Assembly: GCA_021018995.1 (NCBI GenBank)
Contig: CM037588.1
Location: 81,751,765-81,815,764, forward strand
Length of the DNA stretch: 64,000 nt
Origin: Chloranthus sessilifolius
Lineage: Eukaryota > Streptophyta > Magnoliopsida > Chloranthales > Chloranthaceae
Direction of reading: 5' to 3'
The notes beneath the pieces were generated by a model. That model searched no databases. It was given only the letters and a program-made list of their open reading frames with translations, and was not told the DNA's origin. Of the stretch, positions 22,264-33,130 are shown piece by piece (within the stretch, counting starts at the first letter, position 1; every line of letters begins with the position of its first letter). Both the position numbers and the translations under genes were made by a program.

Positions 22264-23136
22264 CCTACCGAGGAAAAATCGGCATCGGTGACGAGAACTC
22301 TGATCCCACCTTATCCTTGGGTTTCCTTTCTACCACATTTTACTCTTCCACCTCTTCCCCTAGCATGGTAGCAATTCGACTGCTACCTTGCATTCCCAAT
22401 AATCCTCAGTAATCACAACTCTTCAGGTTCAATACCCGGGATACAAAACAAAAAGGAAGAAAAGACATTAATGAAACAAAAATGCCCAAAATCACAAATG
22501 AAAAAAAACACCCCAAAACTTCTAATCCTAAGCTTGAAATAAAATTCAAAACAAAAACCCCAAAGCCTTTGGCTTACACTTATATAAATTATACCTCCTA
22601 AATCACTGAGTGACAAGTGTCACATGTTTAAACCCTCTCAATCTATTTAAATCTAAACCAAACACATACCCTCTTTAAAAAAAAAAAAAAAAACACAATC
22701 CATAACAAACCTAGATAAGCCAATAGGATTCAAACGCTTAACACTCACCTAGAAATTCAAAGATCACGCATTTCCAATGAGTATCATCTCAAATCAAATA
22801 AAAGGACTAAAACAAAACACCTGAAACTTTAAAAGAAACAAAAACTCCCTACAAAAGAAAACTCTCTAAGGTAAGACCTTGACTTGTTTGGACCACAAAA
22901 TAAAAAAAAATGCCCCCAACAAACCCAACAGAACCAAGTAAACCCTCTAAAAAAAACTCAATAAAGCAAATTAATCTCGGGATAAACCCTGAATAAATCC
23001 GGAATGAATCCCAAAACTCTAAGCTAAGTTAATGCTCAAACCAAATCAAACAAATTAGATAGACTAATCCATAAATAAATTTAAAGAAATTAATAAACAC
23101 AATAAACAAAAAAAACAGCACCTTTTTATTAATAAC
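22264..23136. other. T1 internal non-coding DNA
   Basis: AT-rich DNA with repeated AAAAATGCCCCCAACA-like blocks (22480-22930). I see no gene. Confidence 0.5.
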
Positions 23137-23415
23137 TTAAGAAAAAAAATTTACAAGTATCAACGGAGGCATACCTTCTGAACTTACAACCCAAAACGAA
23201 AACCTAGAACCTAACTTACAGCCCAAAACAAAAGTTGGAAACCCAAAATCAACACAAAGTGAGGAGCAGAGCATCCAATCAAAGGCTTCAGGAAGGATTG
23301 GTTGGGTAATACCTCCCTCCACTTGTAACTCCTCTTCCGCCATCTTCACCTCCTTCGCCGTCGCCTCCTCAACGATGCCTTCACTGCTCCCTAAATGTGA
23401 TTGATGTGAAGACAA
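23137..23415 (-). CDS. T1 antisense extra ORF (hypothetical)
   Basis: A 92-codon minus-strand frame starts at 23415. The first 50 residues are acidic (SSEGIVEEATAKEVKMAEEELQ), the rest more hydrophobic. I do not recognise it. It sits in antisense between the body of T1 and its 3' LTR, where Tat-lineage elements are known to carry antisense extra ORFs. A TATA box lies 230 bp upstream on the same strand. Another small frame at 23420-23480 (LEDDIILRMGGIGNEDD) looks protein-like and may be an upstream part lost by frameshift. Confidence 0.4.
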   Translation of the reverse strand: MSSHQSHLGSSEGIVEEATAKEVKMAEEELQVEGGITQPILPEAFDWMLCSSLCVDFGFPTFVLGCKLGSRFSFWVVSSEGMPPLILVNFFS

Positions 23416-23641
23416 TCGTCCTCATTCCCAATACCGCCCATTCTCAGAATAATGTCATCCTCGAGCATCACCTTAGGGCGAAGATCATGTAAAATCACGA
23501 ACATAGGAAGGAGCGACATCCCAATCGGACGGTTAGATCACCCGATATCACCAAAACATGAATTTTAGAACACAAGAGATCTAGGAAATGTAAAACTCGA
23601 GACTAAACCGAGGAATGAAAAGAAAATGAAGGCTCTCTCAC

Positions 23642-24740
23642 TTATATAGAGTGCGGACTTAATCATGCACCCAGACACGTGCGCTTTACTCGATCACGCA
23701 TAACACACACTGCGCTCAATCCAGAACACGTGCTCCAACCCTAGCACACAATGAAATCATCGCTCACGCCAACGGCGCAACGCTCCTATCGCATGGTCAT
23801 TGTGAATAGCGCAATCCCATCAAATGACCACCTCACACCACGTGATACGAAAGGTCGCCCGCACAGTGACCTAGTGACGCCTCAATCATGCGCAATGATT
23901 AGAGGGCATAATACAATCACTCGCACACTCAGACACACATAAACATCCCTTCAAACCTGCGATCGCAGGCCGACAAATAGGCGCGCAATCATATTGAGCG
24001 ACCTAAAATAGGCATGCAATGCCTGACTTTGGACAAATTCTCTACATTCATATCTTTTTATCCCATCTCAATCAAAATCCAATCCGATCGCATAGCCTCA
24101 CAGGCTGTTCAAAAAAAAAAAAAAAAAAGGGACAGCCACTCACGCACGTCCCATCACGATAAATTAATCACGCCACCATACATCCCCTCGAGAGAAGATA
24201 AAAACAAAGCCAATCATGACACAACCACAACGTGATCTTGTACAACCCAGGATCTGCTAAAGAAAGAAACGAGACACACCTATCGCGCAAATATCCTACT
24301 TGTGTCCCCTCATTTGGTCCTCTCATCACGAAATAGCGCATGGAGTAAAGCTTTCTGAAAATCCCATCACTAACTATGCTCAGCCAACGTCCCAAAGCTA
24401 AAGCAAGGAGCCCTCTTCCTGAATTGCTCGTTGCGTAATAGTCGCCAGACACCACTGCCATAACAGAAATACATGAAGATCCGGGACTCCTCCCATGTCC
24501 CATCGCATCCGACCAATGCCAGGTTCCAGTGCGAACATCCTGTCAGAATCCGCACGTCCCACCAAGACTCATCCATCCCAAGTCCCATCGCAACATCACA
24601 TCACACCGGCGACCACCAAGCTCTATCATAGCGGACATAAATAAAAAAGAGAAGAAATCTCCAAAGTCCCATCACAGCATCACCCCAACAACCCATCAAT
24701 CTCATCACGAACTATGCAAGCTACGCACAATTCAGGTAAG
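23642..24740 (-). promoter_or_regulatory. Antisense promoter-like region of T1: TATA box and CpG words
   Basis: On the minus strand TATATAA (23642-23648) is preceded by more than 1 kb full of CpG words: GCGCAATC, CATGCGCAATGATT, GGCGCGCAATCATATTGAG, ATCACGC, CACGTGCG. One of them (23978-24002) closely matches a stretch of the T1 LTR (26511-26532, ACGCGCGATCAGATTGAGCG). The arrangement mirrors the LTR promoter but faces the antisense ORF. Confidence 0.5.
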
Positions 24741-25449
24741 TATCACCCTCAGGTAAGTACCACCTTTCTCTTTTACTCGATATTATAAAATATATAGTTA
24801 GCTATGATTAAGTTAAAATATTTTCAAAACTCATCTCTCTCGACTCGCAAATCACTGTAGTCCTCCCATAAGAAATAATCATCAGTATTCACCGAGAAGG
24901 TTAGACGGAGTATCTTGCATGCCATGTGTTGTCTTGACAACCACACAAACAGTCGGGTCCACAAATCCCGTACCGGTGGATTTGCTCAGCGACATCTCGG
25001 AAGTCACGTTTTCCACTGTTTTATCACCGAATTGATCTTAAGTTAAAAATCTCAAATTTTCAAAACACCTTACTTCTAAAAAAAAAAATCTCTTTTACCT
25101 CCAAAACAAAGCAAAAAAAAAAGGAAACACTAAAAAAGAAAAAGAAACCAAATAATAATAAACAAAGAGACTTTACTTACCAAAATTCACCAAAATTTCA
25201 CCTCAATTACCAGCCCAAACCGGCCATTGCCCCGGGAAACCGAACAATGAGTATATTTAATCTAAGAACTTACAAATGCCTATTGGAAAAGAAACTCCTG
25301 ACGCGCATTGGTGTGAGCAATGACGCGCCCGGTCTGACATGACCTACAAAGCCTTCGACATTATATTATATTTTATTATTGGTCCCTAGACCTTATATAT
25401 GGATATTTGTATGATGCCCCCGGTACCTCGACTGCATCATATTCTTTTG
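24741..25449. other. T1 internal DNA without genes
   Basis: AT-rich sequence with A-runs at 25075-25160. No ORF or RNA gene is recognised. Confidence 0.5.
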
Positions 25450-25705
25450 TTTGACTGCCCCTTACAGCAGGTCACGACATGCGGCAGGATGCCCCTTGCA
25501 TCCACAGATTAGGATATGATGATTCTCCTTTTCGTTTGACTATCACTAGCAGCAGGTCGTACCACGAGACAGGATGCCCCTTCCACTTGTAGAATAGAAT
25601 ACGCTGACTTCCCCCATCAGCTATCTATGACAGTGGGTCGTGATACGCGATGGGATTGCCCCTGGGCATCCACAATATGGAACACGCCTTTTGACAACTA
25701 CCACT
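25450..25705 (+). repeat. Three 85-bp degenerate tandem units before the T1 3' LTR
   Basis: Units start near 25450, 25535 and 25619. Shared landmarks are TTTGACT, AGCAGGTCG and GATGCCCCTT. Such tandem repeats between pol and the 3' LTR are a known Tat-lineage trait. Confidence 0.75.
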
Positions 25706-25868
25706 GGGGCCCCGAATGCTCCATTTTAGCTTTCGCTGATAGATAAAAAAGTCAAGCATGTCATGTTAGCATCCCCAATTCACATTTGTGATTTCCTAAG
25801 AGAAATGAGAAGACACCTCGAATGAGGAGTGTTTTCTTCTTCGACGCATTCTTACTTAGCAAGAGCGA

Positions 25869-25884
25869 GCCGAAGAGGGGCATC
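25869..25884 (+). promoter_or_regulatory. T1 polypurine tract
   Basis: GCCGAAGAGGGGCATC stands directly before the LTR start, in the usual Tat form. Confidence 0.7.
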
Positions 25885-25947
25885 TATAGACACCTCCATT
25901 TTTCCCTCTCAGAATATACAAATCTATTTGGTTAACCTTTGACCTCA

Positions 25948-26360
25948 TAACCCTAATTGGGACCATATGCTAAAACAATAGTATATGGCTGAACATAGGC
26001 TGAAAGAATAGCTCTGTGGCTCAGGCCCCATGACCCTAAATTGGGAACCATATATTGAAAGAATAGTATATGGTTGGACACAGGCTGAAACAATATCTCT
26101 GTGGCTCAAGTCCCAGCGTAGGGAGACTATATATTAAAATAATAATATATAGTTGAAATGCAGACTGAAATAATAACTTGACATTTTAGACCCCCTAACC
26201 CTAACATGGGAACCATGCACTGAAATAATAGTACATGGCGGAACACAGGATAAACAATAGCTCTGTAGCTCAGATCCCAATGTAGGGAAACTATATATTA
26301 AAATAATAGTATATAATCGAAATACAAGCTAAAACAATAGTCTCGCATTTCAGACCCGAC
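25948..26360 (+). repeat. Five ~82-bp tandem units in T1 U3
   Basis: Each unit has an ACCATATA-type start, AAATAATAGTATATGG, then AGGCTGAAACAATAG and CTCTGTGGCTCAG. Units begin near 25950, 26033, 26117, 26197 and 26281. Alternate units resemble each other more closely, hinting at growth by dimers. Confidence 0.75.
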
Positions 26361-26379
26361 CCGAACCTGAACAGCCCCG

Positions 26380-26760
26380 AATTACGTGCCTAAACCCATG
26401 CACGTAATTTGATTGCACGTAAAACCACACACGTACAATCAGTCCCCCTTTCATATCAGTCTTTCTCTCCTAGACCACTCCGAGACTCGATTATGCGCCT
26501 AACATGAGACGCGCGATCAGATTGAGCGCCCCACCACCAACGCGCAATTGGCCTACGCCCGACCTAGTCATACAGTCCTTGACCCCTAAGCCTCCTCGAT
26601 TAAACACTTCAAATGACACGCTTAATCGAATTGCGTACCCTATAATAAGCATGCAATTAGTCCTAACTTTGTTAGAACTAGGAAACTCCCTGGGCAAGTC
26701 AGCCGGTCACTCACTGAGTCTGTGACCGACTCAAAGCGATTAACCACCGAGAAACTAGCA
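26380..26760 (+). promoter_or_regulatory. T1 U3 cluster of GCGCAATT/CACGTAATT words
   Basis: Words include GCACGTAATTTGATTGCACG, TATGCGCC, ACGCGCGATCAGATTGAGCG, ACGCGCAATTGG and AATTGCGTACC. They stop 50 bp before TATAAAAG. They match the words upstream of the antisense ORF at 23655-24010. Confidence 0.6.
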
Positions 26761-27589
26761 TGTAATTCGATTAAATGCTTGAAATAGAGCGTTTAATTAG
26801 AAAAAAAACTATAAAAGATTTGTTTAATTCGACCCACAAAAAAAATACAAAGGAGAGAGGAGAACGAACTTTTTTGGGATTTTGAGACCAGAGAATTCCG
26901 AGAACTAACCCATAGAGAAACATAGCCATGATTTCGAGATTCAAGCTTCGAATTTTCAAGATTCGTCTCCGCATCCCCGACCTTAGGTAAAATCTAATTT
27001 TTAGTTTTCGATTATAGTTTTTTTAGTTCTTAGATCTAGGATTTCTCTTAGTCTTAATTGTTGATATTAAATTTTCAGTCCTAGACCGTAGCACCTTTTT
27101 TTAGACCGTAAGTTTTAATCTCTGGTTCTAGTCCTCCGTTTCTAAAACCAGTCCTTAATTTGACGGCCTAATTCACCAACCATGGACTTTAATTCTGTTC
27201 TAAAATCTTAATTTCCAGTTCTATCATTAATCTCAGGTTCTAGTTCTTAGTTTCTAGAACCAGTTCTTAATCATACAGTCTGATTTTCTGATTTCGAACC
27301 CGAATTCAGTCCTTTGATTTTGAAGTTCTAGTTTTAATTCCTTAATTTAATATTTCTAAAATCTCAAATATTAATTTAGTTTTCTATAATTCTAGTTTCA
27401 TAATTTAATTCATAATTATAATCCAAAATTGACTCCAAAAATCTAAAAATACTATCTTATAATCCAAAATTTTAATTTGCTTTAACTTCAGCCACCCAAT
27501 TTGCCTAAGGGAGCTTACGGAGGGTACTCGAGAATGAGGCCAATCCTCCTTAGCATAGCGGGCCCAAAACCCCTTTCCTAGTATTCTAG

Positions 27590-28320
27590 TATAATTAATT
27601 TATTGCTTTCATTAGAACTCGTAAACGTTAGTTCCATTATCTCAATTAAATTTAGTATTGTTAATTCATTATTTTAATTAGATCCATAGTACTTAATTAG
27701 AAAATTAGTAAAATTAGTTCCTTTATTTTAATCAGATTTCTGGTATAATTAATCCATTGTTTTAATTAGATTTTGATTTCATTGCTTTAATCAGAATTTT
27801 AGCAAAATTAGTTTATTTGCTTTAATTAGAAGTTTAATAAAATTATAGTATATTTGCTTTAATTAGAGTTCTAGTAAAATCAGTCTTCTATTTCAATTAG
27901 AATTTCAGTAGGACTATTATATTTGCTTTAATTAGAATTTTGGTCAAATTAGTATACTTGCTTCAAATAGAATTTCAATACAATTAGTATATTTACTTTA
28001 ATTTGAGTTATAGTAGAACTAGTATACTTGCTTTATTTAGAATTTCAGTATAATTAGTATGCTTGATTTAATTAGAGTTTCATTAGAATTAACATATTTG
28101 CATTCCTAGTATAATTAGGAGACTAATATTAATTAGACTTCTAATAACATTAGGAAACTAAATTAATTAGACTTCTAATGGGACCACAACACCTAAAATT
28201 AATTAGACTTCTAATAGGATTAGAATATTAGATTAGAAAACTATAATAAATTCACATAACTAGACTCACAATAGAATTAGGAAATTTAAACTAATTAGAA
28301 TTATAGCAACAATCACAGGG
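27590..28320 (+). repeat. Degenerate AT-rich tandem array in the T1 LTR
   Basis: About fifteen units of 35-42 bp follow a pattern close to TTGCTTTAATTAGAATTT plus AGTAAAATTAGTATA. Spacing and sequence drift along the array. Confidence 0.75.
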
Positions 28321-28359
28321 AAAGAAAAGAAAACTAAACTATCTAAATTATTAGGAAGA

Positions 28360-29618
28360 GCCATAGCTGCTGACGTTCATAGGCGGATGATTCAGTAAAG
28401 AAGTAACTCACACCCGCTCTAAAGCGTGATCACTGATGTGTTGCAGCGTCGATAAATATCTGCAGCTGGCAATCGGAATAAAGTAGGAATCTTCCTAGAA
28501 ATCCTTTTTTTATTTCCAATATTTCAAACACCGCATTGCCAGAGTCCACTTGGACAGAATTGGGCCACTGATTGAACAGGGACCAAGAGGAACCCAGAAA
28601 AAGTGCGCACCAACAATTACGTGTTTCGTTTGTGGCATACCTTTTGGTGGACTCAGGGTTATGATGATGCCGAACATGTGTCGGCGACGATTTTGTAGAG
28701 CTCATGCACTATTTGTCAAAGCTCGGATCAATGGTTCATCTGCCAAAACTCTCGCAACCAAATCGTAGGGTCGCTTTGTAACTCATGGGTTCGAATCCAA
28801 GGTTTGAAGAGATTAAATGGAGAAATGGGTTTGAAAAGCTAGCAGCAAAGTTTCTTCTCTCTGAGATTTGCTTTAATGACTATGTTTTAATGTATATGCA
28901 GGGTCTGCTTGCTAAGGGGATTTTATTTCTTCAAGAGTTGAAGCAGGAAGAAGCAAGTTTTGTAGTGAGTTTTTCCCACTTTGCGTGCATGGAGTCGAAA
29001 CATGACTCTTGCATGCGATGGAGTTCTCTTGGCGAATTTAGGATTATAAGCTCTTAAGGGATAGAATCCCGTGCAGTGCCTATATTGGTGTTTCACTGTA
29101 GATGTATATAAGCCAAAGAGGCCTGGCCTTCCTACAAGGCTAATACACTGGGTCTGTATATATAAGCCTTATAAGGCTTGGTTATAGTGTAAAGCTAATA
29201 CACTAATTAAAATATATATATGGCTGGGTACTAGATTCAAGTATATTCCTGCTATACCATAGTAAGTGTATGGGTAGTGCTTGGCTCCGGTATAATTCTG
29301 CTATACCCAAACTCTATATATGAGTTAGCTTCAAGTTTAGTGTAACTCCAATACACTATTTCTATATATATAAGAATATAAAACTTGAGTGTATTATCTA
29401 ATACACCACTATAAATATATGGGCAATACTCTATATTTTAGTGTATTGAGGGCCGGGGTTTTACTACAAAAATTTCTTGGGCCACTAAGGGCCTTACATT
29501 TGTATCAGTGTTGAACATCAAATTAAATAGGTCTTTTGTGTCCCGTGTTAGGCACACACCTGACCTGACCTGTGTCCATATCGAATATTGTAGTTTTCAA
29601 AATATGGCAGTTGTTACA
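28360..29618 (-). repeat. C1 3' LTR (left limit approximate)
   Basis: On the minus strand the LTR begins TGTAACAACTGCC at 29618, next to a chromovirus polypurine tract. From 29460 to 29085 it holds many AGTGTATTAG and GGTATAGCAG-type words, then TTATATAC near 29105. Short frames at 28430-28705 (minus) and 28785-29057 (plus) are not recognised. The other LTR is missing, so the left end is a guess. Confidence 0.5.
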
Positions 29619-29640
29619 CCCTCCCCTCCTTAAGGGATTT
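29619..29640 (-). promoter_or_regulatory. C1 polypurine tract
   Basis: The minus strand reads TTAAGGAGGGGAGGG before TGTAACA. An upstream TTTTCGAGGACGAAAAT is the usual end of chromovirus pol. Confidence 0.8.
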
Positions 29641-29876
29641 TCGTCCTCGAAAATAAACGAAGACGGGGAAAGTGAGAGCAAGGCATGGTGGATACACTGT
29701 TGGAATGCTAAGTGAGTCTCATGTCATTGGCATGATTAGTTGTAAGTGCATCACATGACAAGTCAGAATCAATAGGAAAATCAATCCAATGTTACTTGGG
29801 TCACTTTTGAAAGCAAGGTAGAAACACATACATAGGTAAAAAAAATTATTACTATAAGAAAAATCAAGTGCAGGAA
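29641..29876 (-). other. Non-coding DNA between E5 ORF2 and C1 polypurine tract
   Basis: No gene is recognised. A GT-type splice-donor-like GGTGAGTATAAAA lies at the end of the ORF2 homology (near 29950). Confidence 0.4.
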
Positions 29877-30783
29877 TCATACAACAGGTTTACAATTATG
29901 GCATGATATATGAACAAACGATAAAACTATATCAAAGTGAGTTTTATACTCACCAGGCTGTGAGCTATGTTGACGTTGACCCGCTGAGGATGGTCCTGCA
30001 TCATTCCGAGCAAGCTCCGACACTAAAGTGGCTGCGTTGCGGGTGTACGCAGACTCGTAATTTCGTGCTCGACCAATGTAATGGGTTGAGGCAGTCTTGA
30101 AGGTGTGTTCCATCAAAAGAGTGGTGGCCTCTTCAATGTAGTTGACACGTTGATGAAGTATATAACTGTTCCGGTAGAGGTTGTCGAATTGTTGGAGGGT
30201 TTGTTCAAGATTTTCTCTCATTTGCCGAACAAGGTCGGCAATGGTAAAGGTCTCTTCAGTAGAGGGAATTGGTTCGGCTTTAGAGGGAATTAGGGCTTCT
30301 TGCGTTGGTGCCGATGGTGTGGCTTGGGGCTGTTGTTGGGTAGGATGTACTTGTCGTGCTTTTCGGGTTTGCTCCGCCACTTGAGACCGTTGGTAAACGT
30401 GTTTCCATTTTGCGAGGATAAACACCCGAATATGGTCGATGTGTAGCTCCTCAGCAGGAGGTACTTGATAGGGTTCCCAATTATGGGCATCTTGATGACC
30501 CTCTAGAAGTCGAGAGATCAAACGCGGATAAGGGCATGCAGGCATGGGTGTGGCTACGTTACTACATAGATGGATACTGGCATACTTAATGCCCTCCTAA
30601 ACGAACTTTAGAGCATTAATCTAGCGAGTCTCATGCACAGGAAACAAGGCTTGTAATAGAGCGTCACGCCGCTCGCGGTTATGCTGTATAGGGTATAGAT
30701 TACATCTAAAAACACAATCTAGAAACCACATTTTTTGTGGTAATTGGCTACGTCAAACAGAGAGACCTAGAGCGGTCTGTCCC
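29877..30783 (-). pseudogene. E5 ORF2, C-terminal part
   Basis: Continuation of the ORF at 34689-35123 after removal of E4. From 30783 it reads through three stops (TGA and two TAG) to an open frame of 222 codons (30545-29877). RERRDALLQALF aligns with QERRTPIADALF of E2. A polar, Gln/Thr-rich stretch and a possible coiled coil (VRQMRENLEQTLQQFDNLYR) follow. Same family as E2 and E3 ORF2; function unknown. Confidence 0.7.
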
Positions 30784-31611
30784 TGTTAAGCACTGATTTT
30801 TGCCACATTCTACACCTTTAAACCTGGCTTTTGCTAGGACTTAGAGTATTTAATATTTGTTTTTAGTGTTGTTTTGCAGCAAGGAGATAATTTTTTCGTT
30901 AGTGCAGTTTTCCAGTAAAAAAGGCCATTTAGAGGAGTTTTGGGATCGAGCAATAGCTGGGAATGAGATGGTGCTATGTCTGATGATGAGGAAGCAAAAA
31001 CAACAACTCGAGATAAAAGGGAAGTTGCAGCAAACAGCTCAGCAGCACATGGGATCAAGCAACCGTGCGCATATTAGAACAATGGAAGGAAGGAAGCCTT
31101 CAACCTAGCAATCTTGTGCACTCCAAAGCTGTCAAATTGCACCACCAAGCTGCAGCCCAAGTCTTGCAAAGTGCAGCAAACCAGCAACCTATAGACAGCA
31201 TCATTGCAGCCATCAGTATTTAGAACTACTTCAGCCCTGCACTTTCAGTCTTCAAAGCTTCAGAACATGCTGAGTAGAGTTGCACCCATGCAGCAATAAT
31301 GCAGCCATGTAGTTCAACCCTCCATGTTGCATTTATATATACTTACATATATATCGAACGCACACTTCAGCAATACATGGCAATGTGCACACTAGCTGCA
31401 GTTGCAAAGCACAAGTGGTCTACATTCAGCAAGTTGACATTCCATCCTATTAAATAGTTGCAGCAGCAATATGGTCAGGCATGTGAGTTAAAGGAGAGCT
31501 ACAGCAGTGGACCTTGTGCACATTAAATGGCTGGGTGCACACTGAAGAAGAGCTGGTTGCAGTCAAAGGGGTGTTGTAATTCTTAAAGCAGTTCAGTAGG
31601 ACCAGTCCAGC

Positions 31612-32768
31612 ACCCCTCGAATGGAGCTGATATTAAAGACAAGAACTTGTCGAATGGTCCTTCACTTATTCAGCCAACCTGACGAGAAATAGTTTCTATT
31701 GCAGCTCTCTACCTCTCGATCAGCAAGGTTTTCCCTCCATACCAGCATCCATCCACCTATCGAGCAGATCAAAGGGATGGAACCTATTGACAGCTTTACA
31801 CCTTAAGTCCCCAACCTGAATCTATTGACTTCTTTATAAGGAGCATAGCAAGACCTATCGACAACTCCATTTAGATGCAAGATAATCTTGTCGACAGCTT
31901 GGGGCTGTAGCTAGCCCATCCTCATGATAGCTTCACCATGCAGCCAGCCAACCTCACGACTTGTATTCCTCATCAAACCTGTCGAAGAGTAGCTGCTTCA
32001 ACATTCCATCCTATCGAATACTTCAACTCAGCTACAACCTTGCATCTCTTCAATCCTATCGAATTCTGCATCCTTCAAACCTGTCGAATGGATGAGCTAC
32101 ACATCTTCCAATCCTGTCGAAAGGATCCCTTAAAGCTGCAGCAATGCAGCTGCCATCCTATCGAATGGTTCAAGATTAGAGCAGCAGCTTCCTAGCTTCC
32201 CTGCATGCAAAGCTCTAGCTACAAGACAGACCATAGCAGCTGTTGACCGCTTAAATGTCCGAATCTGTCGAGATGCCCAACCTGCAGCACTCCTCTAACC
32301 TCTTGATGCGCATTCAAGATCCTATCCGACCATCTAGACCAGCAGAACCCTTGCTGAAATCCCACACATTCCGACACCTGGTCTTGTACCCGTCATCTTC
32401 AACCTCATGACAGTAATGGCAGCAACCCTTACTTGTGAAGCAGATGCAGCCTCCAAGCTGCAATCCATCAAGTTGCACACAGCCCATCCCCACGAGAAAC
32501 ATGGTGGAGCTCCCAAGCCTTGCAGCCCATAATCCTATCAAACTGCAGCAGCCCATATTCAACCTTCGACATCTTCAAAGCTATAGCCATGCAGAGTTTC
32601 AGCTGCAATTCACACCATAAAGCCCTTTGACCGACTAAATATCTCAATCCGTTGAGATGCCCAACCTTCGGCTTTCTCCAATCTGTCGATGTGCAATCAA
32701 GATACTATCCAACCGTCGATTTCTCAGAAAGCCCTTCAAATCTGGCGCCTTATGTGCAGCTGCATACA

Positions 32769-32800
<32 letters not shown>

Positions 32801-33130
32801 CTCCTTGCAAGTTTCAGCTGCAAAATCAGGCCATAAAGCCTGTTGACCGCCTAGATATTTCAACCTATCGGGAAGCCCAACCTCCAGCCTGCTCCAAACT
32901 TGTCCAGATGCAGTCAAGATCCTATCCAACCATTGAATTCTCGGAAAACCCTCAAACCTGGCATCTTAAGTGCAGCTTTAGATATATATATATATATATA
33001 TATACTTCTTATTTCAGCCTCCCATTGCAACCTGTCGAAGGGTTCTTTGGACTGCAAATTAGAACCCATCGAATGGGTCATGTGGCTGCAGCTCCACCTA
33101 TCGAAATACTTCAAGCCTATTATTTCAAGC
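31612..33130 (+). promoter_or_regulatory. E4 U3 cluster of CCTATCGAA words, strongly expanded
   Basis: More than twenty CCT(A/G)TCGAA(T/A)GG variants are spread over 1.5 kb, for example CATCCTATCGAATAC, AACCTGTCGAATGG, AATCCTGTCGAAAGG. The word is that of E3. Within it three degenerate units of about 200 bp (near 32235, 32612, 32826) share TTGACCG, GATGCCCAACCT, CAAGAT(C/A)CTATCC; two carry (TA)n. Confidence 0.75.
32773..32800. repeat. (TA)n microsatellite
   Basis: Fourteen TA units. A second run (32982-33004) sits at the matching place of the next internal repeat unit. Confidence 0.95.

Larger units (their letters stand above)
22264..28350 (+). mobile_element. T1: right segment of a Tat/Retand-like element, 3' part
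   Basis: The right-hand part of T1 holds, in order, non-coding DNA with an antisense ORF and its promoter-like region, short tandem repeats, a polypurine tract and the 3' LTR. The LTR start (TATAGACACC for the usual TGTAGACACC) and the purine-rich CGAAGAGGGGCATC before it are typical of Tat-lineage ends. No gag or pol of T1 is in the window. The right limit near 28350 is an estimate. Confidence 0.65.
25885..28350 (+). repeat. T1 3' LTR
   Basis: Starts TATAGACACC (TG mutated to TA). It contains an 82-bp tandem array (25948-26360), a CpG word cluster (26380-26760), a TATA box TATAAAAG (26810-26817), a CT/AT-rich stretch and a long array of TTTAATTAGAATTT-like units. The right end is not fixed because no second LTR is present. 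Confidence 0.65.

Noticed and set aside
26504-26725. Short plus and minus frames in the T1 LTR as genes
   Set aside because: They overlap the CpG word cluster and show no protein-like conservation.
28785-28800. GGGTTCGAATCC, a tRNA B-box-like motif
   Set aside because: No A box at the right distance and no cloverleaf can be drawn around it.
31612-33130. CRISPR-like array, because of regular short words
   Set aside because: Words vary, spacing is irregular, both orientations occur and the context is a plant LTR.
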